Assembly: GCA_035772735.1 (NCBI GenBank)
Contig: JASDFA010000002.1
Location: 5,704,001 to 5,768,000 of the forward strand
Reading direction: 5' to 3'
DNA length: 64,000 bases
Origin: Datura wrightii
Taxonomy: Eukaryota > Streptophyta > Magnoliopsida > Solanales > Solanaceae
Position numbers and translations under genes: made by a program. Shown one piece after another: positions 32,946 to 43,232 of this stretch. The notes beneath the pieces were generated by a model. That model did not search any database. It saw only the letters and a list, made by a program, of their open reading frames with translations, and was not told the origin of the DNA. Every line of letters begins with the position of its first letter. The stretch's first letter is position 1.

Positions 32946-35689
32946 TATCCCAGGGAGTCTGCAAGCCATGCTAAGTAGAGTCTTGTCTATGGATGTGTTG
33001 TGCACCACATACTATAGGCAGGAGGCTGCGAGGCATGATATGATGGTTATCCTTCTTCCTCAGTCAGTCGTGCTTTAGAGCGGTATAGTATAGGGTTGAG
33101 TCCCTGAGAACTTACCGTATTCTTTGATTACATATACAAAGGCAGATCAGCATTACCCTATCACAGGCAGAAGATCAGAAATAGCAACGGAAGAGAGCAT
33201 CAATCAGTTACATGATAACTACAGCAGCAGGAGGAGGTATCAGAGACCTCCCAGCGTGATACCTTCATTGGCATTATTCCTAGTATACGTTGATAACGTC
33301 AGAATAGGAAGTCAGAAGTATAATGTACATATGAGTTGACTTACTTATTAGTTATATAAGATTTGATTGAAATTACAGATAAGGTCAGACCACCAGGTAA
33401 GTATAAGAAAGAGAGAAAAATGCAGGAATCCCAAATACATCTTTTTAGATATGGTACAGTTGAATTCTTTTATTTGTTGCAATAAGAAAAAGGGCTATTC
33501 CCACCTCTTGGTTTCGATGCCAGTATAGTAAAAGGGCATAAGACTTGAGATGGGGTTGCCGAATTCATCAGTAAGTAAAGATGGGCTGATTGATCCTTGT
33601 AAGTATTAGAAAGTTTAAAGAGCCCCTAAGATTATGTAAGTTGTGCAGACCCTTATGACAATAAGCCAGTAGAGAAAGTAAGACTGTTAGCTTACCCAAA
33701 GCAGGGGTAAAAGACCTGGTAGTAATAAATGCCGGGTAATAGTCAAGTTCAGGTCAGAAAAAGGCCAAGTCTGTTACATATGTTAACAGATAGTAAGACA
33801 AAGACATACCTGTAAGATTATAGTTATGATCTAGCTGTGACATCGAAAGATATAGAGGCCATGTGAATCAGATGGGCTTGAATACACGCCAGAAGAAGTA
33901 TAGGCCGAGGCTTGATCAGTAATCTCATTAGCAACGAAAGGCAGGTACCTTGAACCCCAGAGTTCAGTTTAAGTAAGATAAGGGGAAGAAGAAGGAATGT
34001 CAGATCTTGTGGGGAAATTAGAATTACCCCCGGATTGATAAAATACCGTATTAAGGATTAAGCCTTGGGCTGACAGTAGGATTGCGGTTCAGAATACCGC
34101 AGTATGTCCGCTATGGGAAGGTTAAGAAGTTACTGATACAACAATTCTAATCTAGTGTAGCCTAGAGATAAGGCCCAGCAGACAGTTATGGGCTCTCAAT
34201 ATATGTCTAGTAAGGCTACAGGATTCGAACGTCGATCCCCACATCGCAAGAGTGGCGGAATTTCAAACAGCAGACAATACCTAGAATGTTTATGTCGTTA
34301 TTTTCAGAATGGGGTGACAATGCAATGAAAGGATAAGTTAGGGCAGGAGATATTATTAGGCCATAGAAGCGATGTATCATATATGGTGTGAGACTCAGCA
34401 GAACCGGTCAGAGATTATGAATTACCGCAGAAATCAGTACATATTGTACGTAGCTAGTGATATATATGTATACAGATAATAGATATGTTGTGAGTGGTTG
34501 CCTATAAGGGCTACAATCACAGATGCCGATTAGTAATAGAAAGCATATACAAATTGCATTGCAGGACACCCCCTTGCCAAAAAAAAAAAAGAGAAGAAAG
34601 AGGGAGAAGAAAGAAAGAAAAGAAGAAGAGAAAGGGGCGGATTAAGTGTGAGTCACGTATGAAGTCATAGAAACTATCTCAGTTCTCAGTTATTAGATTA
34701 ATAGACTTATGTGATGTTGTCAGATCTAGGCTCTAGGAGCTTACCAGAGTTATTGGCCTAAGACAGATGGCTAGAGGATAAGGGCGCAGTTAGACAGTCT
34801 ACCGACCAGCTGGCGCCTGCATTAGCAGGGAGGCATCCCTGAAGATCGGTAACAGTAGTGCATGTGCCAAAACTAGGATTAGAGACCGAGTAGGCAGATT
34901 TCAGAGATTAGCAATATCAGAATTGTTCTAGCATGTTAAGTGGTCATACGTCGTTTTCCCAGCCTTGTGGGCGATAGTCGGCCTTAGTCAACCTAGCAGT
35001 TGTTATGTAGAACAGCTCATAAGTCAGCCGGCCGTCCCAGTCAGAATACCCGTGGGTACCCCAAGGAAGGGTCCACATCAGTAGTCAGTGACAGACTAGT
35101 ACTTCAGCTGGGTTTCGTAAGATATTCAGATACAGAGCCCTAGCGGAAGGCTAGTAGTTACAGAATAACCTATAAGACCGAGAATTCCCCAGAACAGCAG
35201 TATAGATCCAAGTGGATACACACAAGACGTAAGGGATTGATAGTACCCTGCTAGAACAGTGTTTATTAAGACCAGGGGATCAGTAGACTCCCCGTGAAGA
35301 TCCAGAGATTGATCGCCTGGAAGTAAATTCGATTAAGCCCAGCCTTACAGTGGTTCAAGCAAATAACAAAGCAATTAGATGCCCACGAGTTTGCAGTTAT
35401 GCATGAATTACAAGTACTCAAATAGAACAGTTAGAGCATTGCTAGACTACTGCCACATTCGGGTCATTTAACCCGGCTACTCAGTCATTTAAGGTTATGC
35501 AGCCAGATCATTAGAGGTCATGGTCGATATCAGGACCCCCTGATCAGATACGGGCACATGGTGTGCAGATAGTCATTCAAGGTTACCTTAGCAACAAGCA
35601 GCTTTAGCATGCGGCCAGAAGGCCATATAAGCTCTAGTTATACTGGTAGACTACTTGTCGGATTCTCCAGTATAATAAACCAGTATGAC
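32946..35689 (+). other. T4 interior, unrecognisable
   Basis: About 2.7 kb where gag, protease and early RT should lie. I see no open frame above 75 codons and no motif I can defend. It contains a purine-only tract (about 34579-34636, A-run then GA-rich). It may be a decayed gag-pol or replaced sequence. Confidence 0.5.
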
Positions 35690-36440
35690 CGTCAGTTATA
35701 TGTCGAATTTTGTAAATGTGAATTTTGGTTGAGTTTAGTAGCCTTTTTGGTCACATTGTGTCGGAGGCTGGTGTACAGATAGATACACAAAAAAAATCGA
35801 AGTAGTGGAAACATAGCCTAGACCTACCACTCCGATCGAAGTACGCAGTCCCTGCGGTTAGCCGGGTACTGCAGAGGGTCTGTGGAAGGATTTTCCACCT
35901 TAGCAGCACCTCTGGCTAAGTTGACACAGAAGGCAGCAAAAGTTCCAGTAGACTGAGGCGTGTGAGCAGAACTTCCAAGAGTTAACAGCCAGGTTAGCCT
36001 CAGCCCCAGTGTTAGCATCGCCAGAAGGTACAGAGGGTTGATGCAGCATGGTAAAGTAATAGCTTATGCTTTCAGGCAGTTGAAGAAACGTGAAAAGAAT
36101 TACCTTACCCCCTGACCTGGAGTTAGCTGCAGTAGTTTATGCTTGAAAAAGCGAGAATTTTGTATCACCCGGGAAGGGCTAATATGGTGGTAGATGCCCT
36201 TAGCCGTAGATCTATGGGGAGTTGGCATACTTGCCGCCTGAACAGCGGGAATAGACCCAAAAATTTCACTAGTTAGCTGGTTTAGCCGTTCACATAGCAG
36301 AAATAAAGGATAACAGAGCGATAATACAGAATATCGCAGCATTGTCGTTAGTGGTGGAAGTAAAGGAACGGCAGTATAGAAACCCTAGCCAGGTTTAACT
36401 TGAACACAAGGTTCAGTAAGGAGAAGTGACATATTTTCAG
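35690..36440 (+). pseudogene. pol: T4 RT end and RNase H remnants
   Basis: Pieces in several frames: CKCEFWLSLVAFL (RT connection), RLAGYCRG.VEGFSTLAAPLAKLTQKAA, MQHGKVIAYAFRQLKKREKN (RNase H) and ILYHPGRANMVVDALSRRSMGS (RNase H end). Large parts are missing, including the stretch with YCDAS and the tether, so no enzyme could be made. Confidence 0.72.
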
Positions 36441-37206
36441 ATAACCGGGGATGAAGTGTGGCGATATAAAGGCCGCATTTGTGCTCCAGATATTTTGGGG
36501 CATCGCCAACAGTTTATGAGCGAGGCGCATTACGCCCGCTATTCTCTTCATCCCGATACGACAAAGAGGTACCACGATATTAAAGAGAACTACTGGTAGC
36601 CCAGTGTCCTAACTGCCAACAGGCGAAAGCAGAACATCAGAAACCAGGTGGGTTTGACCCAGGACACAGTTGTGCCTCTCCGGAAATGAGAAGCGGTGTA
36701 TATAAATTTTGTAGCAAGATCACCCCGTACTAAACACAGACATGACTCTATATGAGTGATAAGTGACAGGTTGGCAAAGATCAGCTCATTTCTTGCCAGT
36801 AAGAACTACTATCTCGGCCGAAGATTATGCTGAATTGTATATCAGAAAGATAGTCAGATTACATGGAATACCAGTATCCATTATTTCAGACAGAGGAGCA
36901 CAATTCACAGCTAGATTCTGGCAGTCATTTCAGAAGGTTTGGGAACGCAGATTAATTTAAGCACAGTGTTCTATCCTCAGACAGATGAGCAGGCTGAGCA
37001 CACAATTCAGACGCTCGAAGACATGTTGCGAGCGTGTGTGCTAGATTTCAGTAATAGCCAAAATGAGCATTTACCATTAATTGAATTTGCCTCCAGAATT
37101 AGAATCCATTCATCCGGTCTTTTATGTAGCTATGCTGAGGAAATGCATAGGAGACCCGTCCAGAGCAGTCCCAGTCCAGAATATCCAGGTTACAAAAAGC
37201 TGGCCT
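36441..37206 (+). pseudogene. pol: T4 integrase remnants
   Basis: Zinc-finger part: RYKGRICAPDILGHRQQFMS, HYARYSLHPDTTKRYHDIKE, then a stop and CPNCQQAKAEHQKPGG in a shifted frame. Core: 36763-36960 has SAHFLPVRTTISAEDYAELY and VSIISDRGAQFTARFWQSFQ with the second catalytic aspartate; 36939-37208 has YPQTDEQAEHTIQTLEDML with the catalytic glutamate. The part after LPLIEFA is a short scramble, so the C-terminal domain is lost. Confidence 0.78.
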
Positions 37207-37371
37207 AAGAAGAGGCTCCAATAACTATCTTAAACAAACAGATTCGCAGATTGAGGACTAAAGATATTGCGTCTATCAAGGTATTGAGACGTAACAGGAA
37301 CCGAGAGGAGATGACTTGAGAAGCGGAGGAAGATATAAGGACCAGATATCCTCACCTATTTCAGGCCTAGT
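37207..37371 (+). pseudogene. T4 chromodomain remnant
   Basis: EAPITILNKQIRRLRTKDIA, then SIKVLRRNRNREEMT* and EAEEDIRTRYPHLFQA with a stop. Follows integrase as in T1, which places T4 among chromoviruses; the key tryptophan of the W-E-A-E tail is a stop here. Confidence 0.65.
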
Positions 37372-37602
37372 CAGGCGACAGGTATGTCCGTACTATTATT
37401 TATGCAGTATCTTATGGTTGTATGTCTGTAAATGATAAAGAAAGATTGATATCTAGTTATCCAGTGGATCCTAGAATATTATGCGCAGTACCTATGTTGG
37501 ACTTTTCTGCATTTCAGGTTTTTGCGATAGTCCATATTACAGGGGAAACTCTGCCGAAATTTTTCTAGAAAGTAAAGTAAGTAGTCCTCTAGATAATAGT
37601 GT

Positions 37603-37641
37603 ACATTCGAGGACGAATGTTCTTAAGGGGGGGAGGGGAGA
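37603..37641 (+). other. T4 pre-PPT hairpin and polypurine tract
   Basis: ACATTCG-AGGA-CGAATGT (37603-37620), a perfect 7-bp stem, then TCTT and the tract AAGGGGGGGAGGGGAGAA ending just before the LTR at 37643. 37372-37602 is non-coding with nothing else I recognise. Confidence 0.75.
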
Positions 37642-37642
37642 A

Positions 37643-40393
37643 TGTTATACCCCGTAGAATTCCCAGCACCTAGACGACCTATTCGCACGTTGGTTAAGCA
37701 CATCTAAAGGCCATACGTGCTGTAGAAAAGCCCGGGAAAAAGATCGGATGAGAAACCCGTCGAACCATCGCGGGAGGAGCCAGGCAGAGCCCCTCCGCGA
37801 TGGCAGCGTGTCACGGAGGTGAGGCCTCCGCGATGGCTCCGTGACACGTTGTCCAAGTTCAGGCTCAAGTGTATACGCCCCACTTCAGTTTAATTTCATT
37901 TAAAATCAAAAGAAATTCCAGGGAACAGAGGGCAAATGCAGAGAGAAAGGAGGAACGAAGAAATTAAATAATTTTCGTCTGATTACGCTGCCAAACGCTG
38001 CCCAAACTCAAATTAACTCCAGATACAGAGGTATTTAGCAGCAGAGAGCATTCCTACGGATTCAGTTTCGTAAAATACGACCGAAGAATCGTCAAGCCAC
38101 CGAGCTAAGGTAAGTGGAATTGCTCTAAATTAGTGTCTATGTGTTCCTAGCTGTGAAGTGAACATTTCTCCCTTCTGGACCTCTGAAAAATAGCGAGTTT
38201 CTGACCGTCTTTCGATAAACCTAAGTTTAGGTTATAAACTATATCGAAAGTGACGTTGCCTTTTTAAAATAAAGTTGTATTCAGTATTGATTGATATGTT
38301 TATGAATGCAGTTGGGAGAAAACAGTTAAAGTACCGGCCGAGCTTCGTCCGACAGACGAATAGTTCAAGGATAAGGTATGTAAAGTTAGTTTCCTCGGCA
38401 AGTTAAGAAATCGTGATACAGTACAGTAATTTAAAGGCCAGTAGAATGTCCAGAATTCATGTGTTACGTTTGTTACGACTGTTGGTACGATATTGAAAAT
38501 ATTGAGTTACAACTTGCGTGAAATTTGCTAGTATGATAGAGATTCTAATATAAGCATTAGAAACTGCACAGTATGCTCAGTATGCGATGTTACACAGGAT
38601 GTTAGTATATCTTTGTGCTCAATCGAAACTCAGTAGAGCAAGTAGTACCTGTAAGACAGCTCAGAAATAGAATGATAAGTTGAAACGAAGTTAGAAAGCA
38701 TGTTAGGAATAGTAAATCATGTTACTATAGAAAATCAGTATACAGCGTAGTTTCAGCAGAAGGACTATATCATGTTCAGCATTAGCCTTAGTACAGTCTG
38801 GCAGAAGACCACATTCGTACATACATATATATTATTTCCAGCCTCAGCATGTATTAAGTATGTACCTATTTCTATCACTAGTCCAGCATATAGTGTATAC
38901 AGAAACTGAGTAAACAACAGAGTTTTCCGCAGAAACATTATCTTATATAGCATTTGCCCCAGTACAGCTTGGCAGGAGACTATATTCATATTTATATATA
39001 TTTACCTGCCTCAGCACGTATTAAATATGTACAGCTTACTATCATTAGCTCAGCATGTAATATACACGATACCTTACCCCTATTAGCCTCAGTATGTGAG
39101 ATATACAGACAATATTACTAGTTGAGACCGTTGTATTGTTTGGGGTTGGACTACCTAGCATCCATGACCGCCCAGGGTTAATAACTGTATCGACTCGTCC
39201 ACCAGAGGACGAGGATACATCGCTCCACGGAGTGGCATGCTGTCCCACAGGGGACGAAGATGGGATGCTAGTTTTCCCCATGTTTGTGCCTTGATCGGCC
39301 CTTACACACCCCAGTCGAGCGAATACGCCCGGGTGCAGATTCAGGAGTCCTCCGGACTCAGATGCAGTTATAGTTAGGGGCTCAGCGAGCCCAAGTGCAT
39401 ATCCAGGGGACCGGCGGGATGCTTACAGCCATTATAGGAGATGGGATGACCGGGGTAGGGGTATAGATTCTGTGCTGGTTGTACCTCCCGGCTTATGGGG
39501 GCCAGGTAAGGTTTGTGTGTGCTATGTTATGTTATTTCATGTTATGCCATGCTATGTTAGATACAAGTAGATCAGCAGTAGAGGGATATGTCTCCAGGTA
39601 TGACTTTTACTTCTTTCCAGTGTAAATGAGAGAAGGTATGATTTACATTATCAGACAGTTAATTCATTCCTTTCTATTTTAGTTTCATCAGTTATATCAT
39701 TGTTTCTCAGACATTTCTTTCAGTTGTTGCTTTACATACTCAGTACCAGCGGTACTGATGCCCGGTGGGGCGCTGCATTACTTGCCTGCAGGTACTTATA
39801 GACGAGCAGGTGACACTACGTGATTCCTGTCAGCGATCGAGTATTCAGCTCCTGTCATCCGGAGACTGAATTCCAGGGGTGTATTTTAGTTCTTTCGTTA
39901 TATAGTACGGGTAGGTCGGGGCCCTGTCCCGATCACTTCTATTGCAATTCTTAGAGGCTTGCAGTCTATATATTTCCCTGTGGTCAGTTAAGCCGGTCAT
40001 GTGAGGCCGCGCAGTTGTTAGCTGTTAGTACTTTTGCTTCTTTTATGTTGGCCGTGTCGGGCCATAAGTTTGACAGTAGTGGTGACCTTGCCGGTCACGT
40101 AGCCTTCTAGTATTTTGTTGCTGAGTTGCAGATAACTAGACAGCATGGTGGCCTTGTCAGCCCGCATAGGTTTCCCTATAGTTGCATGTTCTGGTCAGCT
40201 GTTATTACAGGTACAGGAGGCTATAGGCCAATGGGCCGGGGGCTGTGTTTACAGCCGTTATATAGCCCTTTGTTTCCAGAAATGTAAGTTAGAGCCAGAC
40301 AGGCACCAGACGTGCCTAGGATTAGCAGTCTAGTAGTTCAGATCCTAGTAGGGCACCAGGTGCCAGTCATACCCCCCAAGGCGGGGCGTGACA
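37643..40393 (+). repeat. T4 3' LTR (full length)
   Basis: 2751 bases. Contains the word array (37793-37855) with perfect 11-bp arms GTGTCACGGAG (37808-37818) and CTCCGTGACAC (37837-37847), a leader, and the donor-like GCTAAG|GTAAGTGG (GT at 38110). The hairpin CAGTACC-AGC-GGTACTG lies near 39746. Followed by GTGCT. Confidence 0.9.
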
Positions 40394-40786
40394 GTGCTAA
40401 CTGTTAATATGCTAAAAGACCGACGAATTTTCGGGGTAACGAAATTGTGATATGCAAGAAATGGGTGAATTTTATAGGTTCATGTAGATAAATTTTTTTT
40501 TTCCTTGCTAAGTGCTATGTATAGAAATGTGATCGATGGTAATGTTGTGGTTAGCTGCACGAAGTCTGAGTAGTACAAAAGAATTTATACCGTCGAATTC
40601 TCTGAATGCACGAGGCATTTTTGTTATTGTTTTATTTTTTTTATTATTTTGAAAGTTAGAAAAAGAGGATTGTCTTGCTGTAATGTTGTGATTGTGGCTA
40701 AAGACTAAGTGTGGGGCGACCTAGCTTAACCCAACCTTAGTCGAAACTAATTTTAATTGGAATAACATTGGACCTGTCTGTTTGGT
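40394..40786 (+). other. A3 3' internal region, continued after T4
   Basis: Right GTGCT duplication, then AT-rich non-coding sequence that rejoins 30810. AAGTGTGGGG (40707-40716) resembles the polypurine tract that precedes Athila-type 3' LTRs. No LTR follows: T5 begins at about 40787, so the A3 3' end is lost. Confidence 0.5.
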
Positions 40787-41968
40787 TTGACAGAAAAATA
40801 TGTGTTCACGCAGAAAGATCTAAATCTTCGGCAAATGAGGTGGTTGAATTTACTAAAGGACTATGACATGAGTGTCCTTTACCACCCGAGCAAGGCTAAT
40901 GTGGTAGCGGATGCGCTTAACAGGCTTTCTATGGAGAGTGTGTCTCACGTGGATGAGAGGAGGAAGGAGTTGGTGAAAGATGTCCATCGACTAGCAAGAG
41001 TGGGAGTTAGATTAGTCGACTCGACTGATGGCGGCGTTGTTGTGAAAAACGGGTCAGAATCGTCCTTGGTGATTGATGTTAAATCTAGGAAAGATGAGGA
41101 CTCAATTTTGAGGACGCTGAAAGAAGCAGTGCAGAGTCAAAAGGTGGAGGTCTTCTCCCAATGGGGAGATGGGGTGCTGCGGTACTAGGGTCGTCTATGT
41201 GTTCCAGATGTTGATGATTTGAGGGACCGGATATTGCATGTGGCACATGGGTCCAGGTATTCCATCCATCCGGGTGCCACCAAGATGTATCATGATTTTC
41301 GGGAAATATATTGGTGAAACGACATGAAGAAGGATATTACAGAATTTGTAACCAAGTGCCAAAACTGTCAGCAAGTGAAAGTTGAGCATCAAAGGCCGGG
41401 AGGCGTACTTTAGGATATCAGCCTATCCACTTGGAAGTGGGAAGAGATTAATATGCATTTCATTACAGGCCTACCTCGTACTCGCCGACACTATGATTCC
41501 ATTTGGGTGGTGGTCGACAGGTTGACCAAGGCTGCACACTTCCTACCGATCAAAACCATAGATTCAGTGGATGATTATGCCAATTTGTATATTCGGGAAT
41601 TGGTTCGACTTCATGGAGTGCCCTTGTCTATTATCTCAGACCGAGTTACTTAGTTTACCTCTCAGTTTTGGCAGTCTTTCCAAAAAGGGCTTGGGACTCA
41701 GGTTAAACTCAACACAACATTTCATCCGCAAACAAATGGTCAGGCGGAGAAGAAAATTCAAACTCTCGAGGACATGTTGAGAGCCTGTGTGATGGATTTT
41801 AAAGGTAGTTGGGATGATCACTTGCCCTTGATTGAGTTTGCTTACAATAACAGCTATCACTCCAGTATCCAAATGGCACCGTTCGAGGATCTTTACGGGT
41901 GGAGGTGTAGGTTGCCCATCAGGTGGTTTGAGGTTGGTGAGGCAGCTATGATAGGGCCAGACTCAGTG
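40787..41968 (+). pseudogene. pol: T5: pol fragment of a T2/T7-like chromovirus (RNase H end, integrase)
   Basis: Starts mid-RNase H (YVFTQKDLNLRQMRWLNLLK, VVADALNRLSM). Integrase zinc finger: SRYSIHPGATKMYHDFREIY, W replaced by a stop in YW*ND, CQNCQQVKVEH. Core: INMHFITGLP (first catalytic D changed to H), PLSIISDRVT* (second D kept), QTNGQAEKKIQ (E kept). Then ACVMDFKGSWDDHLPLIEF, FEDLYGWRCRLPIRWFEVGE. It ends abruptly at CCAGACTCAGTG, where T6 begins on the other strand. Serves as the reference for the integrase deletion of T2. Confidence 0.85.
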
Positions 41969-43232
41969 CTAAGACTGGTCAGAGCTCCTTATCTATAAAT
42001 GTCGTAACCTTCTAAAGAACAAACTACAATATGAAGCTGGGGTCCTAAGGCTGGTCGGAGCTTCTTATCTGAAAGTGTCATGACCGCCTAAAGAACCACT
42101 AAAATTTGATACTGAGTCTAATTCTGATAACTGGGAGGCACTATTAACACCTCGAGAATTTCTGTTGTCAAACTGATCACCTGACATTTCTGATTAACAT
42201 TGAGTATTCTATCATTTTGACTAAAACCGAATTGACATAAATCTGACTGAGATTTCAATACAAACTAACAATATGGAAACCCCTAACACTAATAGAATCA
42301 AGCAATTTCAATAATTGATAAATTATGCAAGACTCTAGTTTTTTTCTGCATTCAAGAGCTAGGGCTAGATTTCACTTTATAGGGACAAGCATCAATATAG
42401 TCACAAAATAGTGAAAAATATCTACAATTAACAAAAATAGTATTCCACATGAATTAAACAATGTCTGACATATAATTTCTTTGCATTCGAAAGTTTTAAG
42501 GCTAGAACTGATAGAGAAGATAAAGGGGATTTTGGGGACACAAGAGAAGAACTATTCCCTTGTTGAATTCCCACATACCTGACTAAAAGTTTCTGGTGAA
42601 GATCCCTGAGAAAATTCTGAGAAGACAATTGTTTGCCCTAGCTTCTGCTCTGAACTTCCTAACTGTTCTACGCTTTGACTTTGAGGGAAAGAGTGAAATG
42701 AAGAGGAAAAGGTCATTCTATCCATTTAACTCCCTCCTAAACGAGTCCAAAATGATAAGGTTTTAAGGTAAAGAGGCTGGGAAGTTACAAAAAAACCCTG
42801 GAATAAGATCTGAAGATATTCCCGACAGGATCCAACGAGCCTCAGAATGGATCGTTGGTCAACACCATGACCCATTGGAACCGACCGTTGGTCCTAGGTC
42901 CAAAAACCATGCTTACTGAAAAAGTCCATGGGAGAATACCACGATTCATTGGAACAACAAACAGGTCATTGGTACCTCTCATTGTTACTGGGAAGAGTCC
43001 ACTAGGCTTCTGAACTTGGGATCCAACGGACGACAGGACGACTTGTTGTTTCCACCAATGGATCTTCCTATGCCTCGTTGTTCCCCCAAAGGGAATTCTT
43101 GACAACGAGTCAAACAATGGCCCATTGGAGCTTATCATGATTCATTTTTTTGGTCGTTCTGCAATAAAATTTCTTATTTCCCCCTGGTTCTTCTTACGAG
43201 ATCTGAGTATGGTCTAGGAAGATTTCAGGATG
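41969..43232 (-). repeat. T6: partial LTR of a T1-like element, minus strand
   Basis: On the minus strand it matches about 15995-17370 of the T1 3' LTR: word array at about 42836-43140, donor-like TTAGTCAG|GTATGTGG (about 42572-42588), block CTAAGACTGG. Its start at 43232 reads AGTAACATCC, so TG is lost. The rest of the LTR and the element are missing; joined directly to plus-strand T5. Confidence 0.78.

Larger units (their letters stand above)
30811..40393 (+). mobile_element. T4: chromovirus-like retrotransposon with similar LTRs and decayed interior
   Basis: 9.58 kb, flanked by perfect GTGCT duplications (30806-30810 and 40394-40398). LTRs start TGTTATACCCCG and end GGCGTGACA. Over the about 2.1 kb they share I count roughly 40 differences, about 98% identity, mostly transitions. 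The interior keeps a primer site, scattered RT, RNase H, integrase and chromodomain pieces and a clean polypurine tract, but no frame beyond 90 codons. Probably non-autonomous, copied by enzymes of another element. Confidence 0.88.

Noticed and set aside
34579..34636. Purine-only tract in T4 as a second polypurine primer
   Set aside because: It lies about 3 kb from the LTR and begins with a long A-run; simple low-complexity sequence is more likely.
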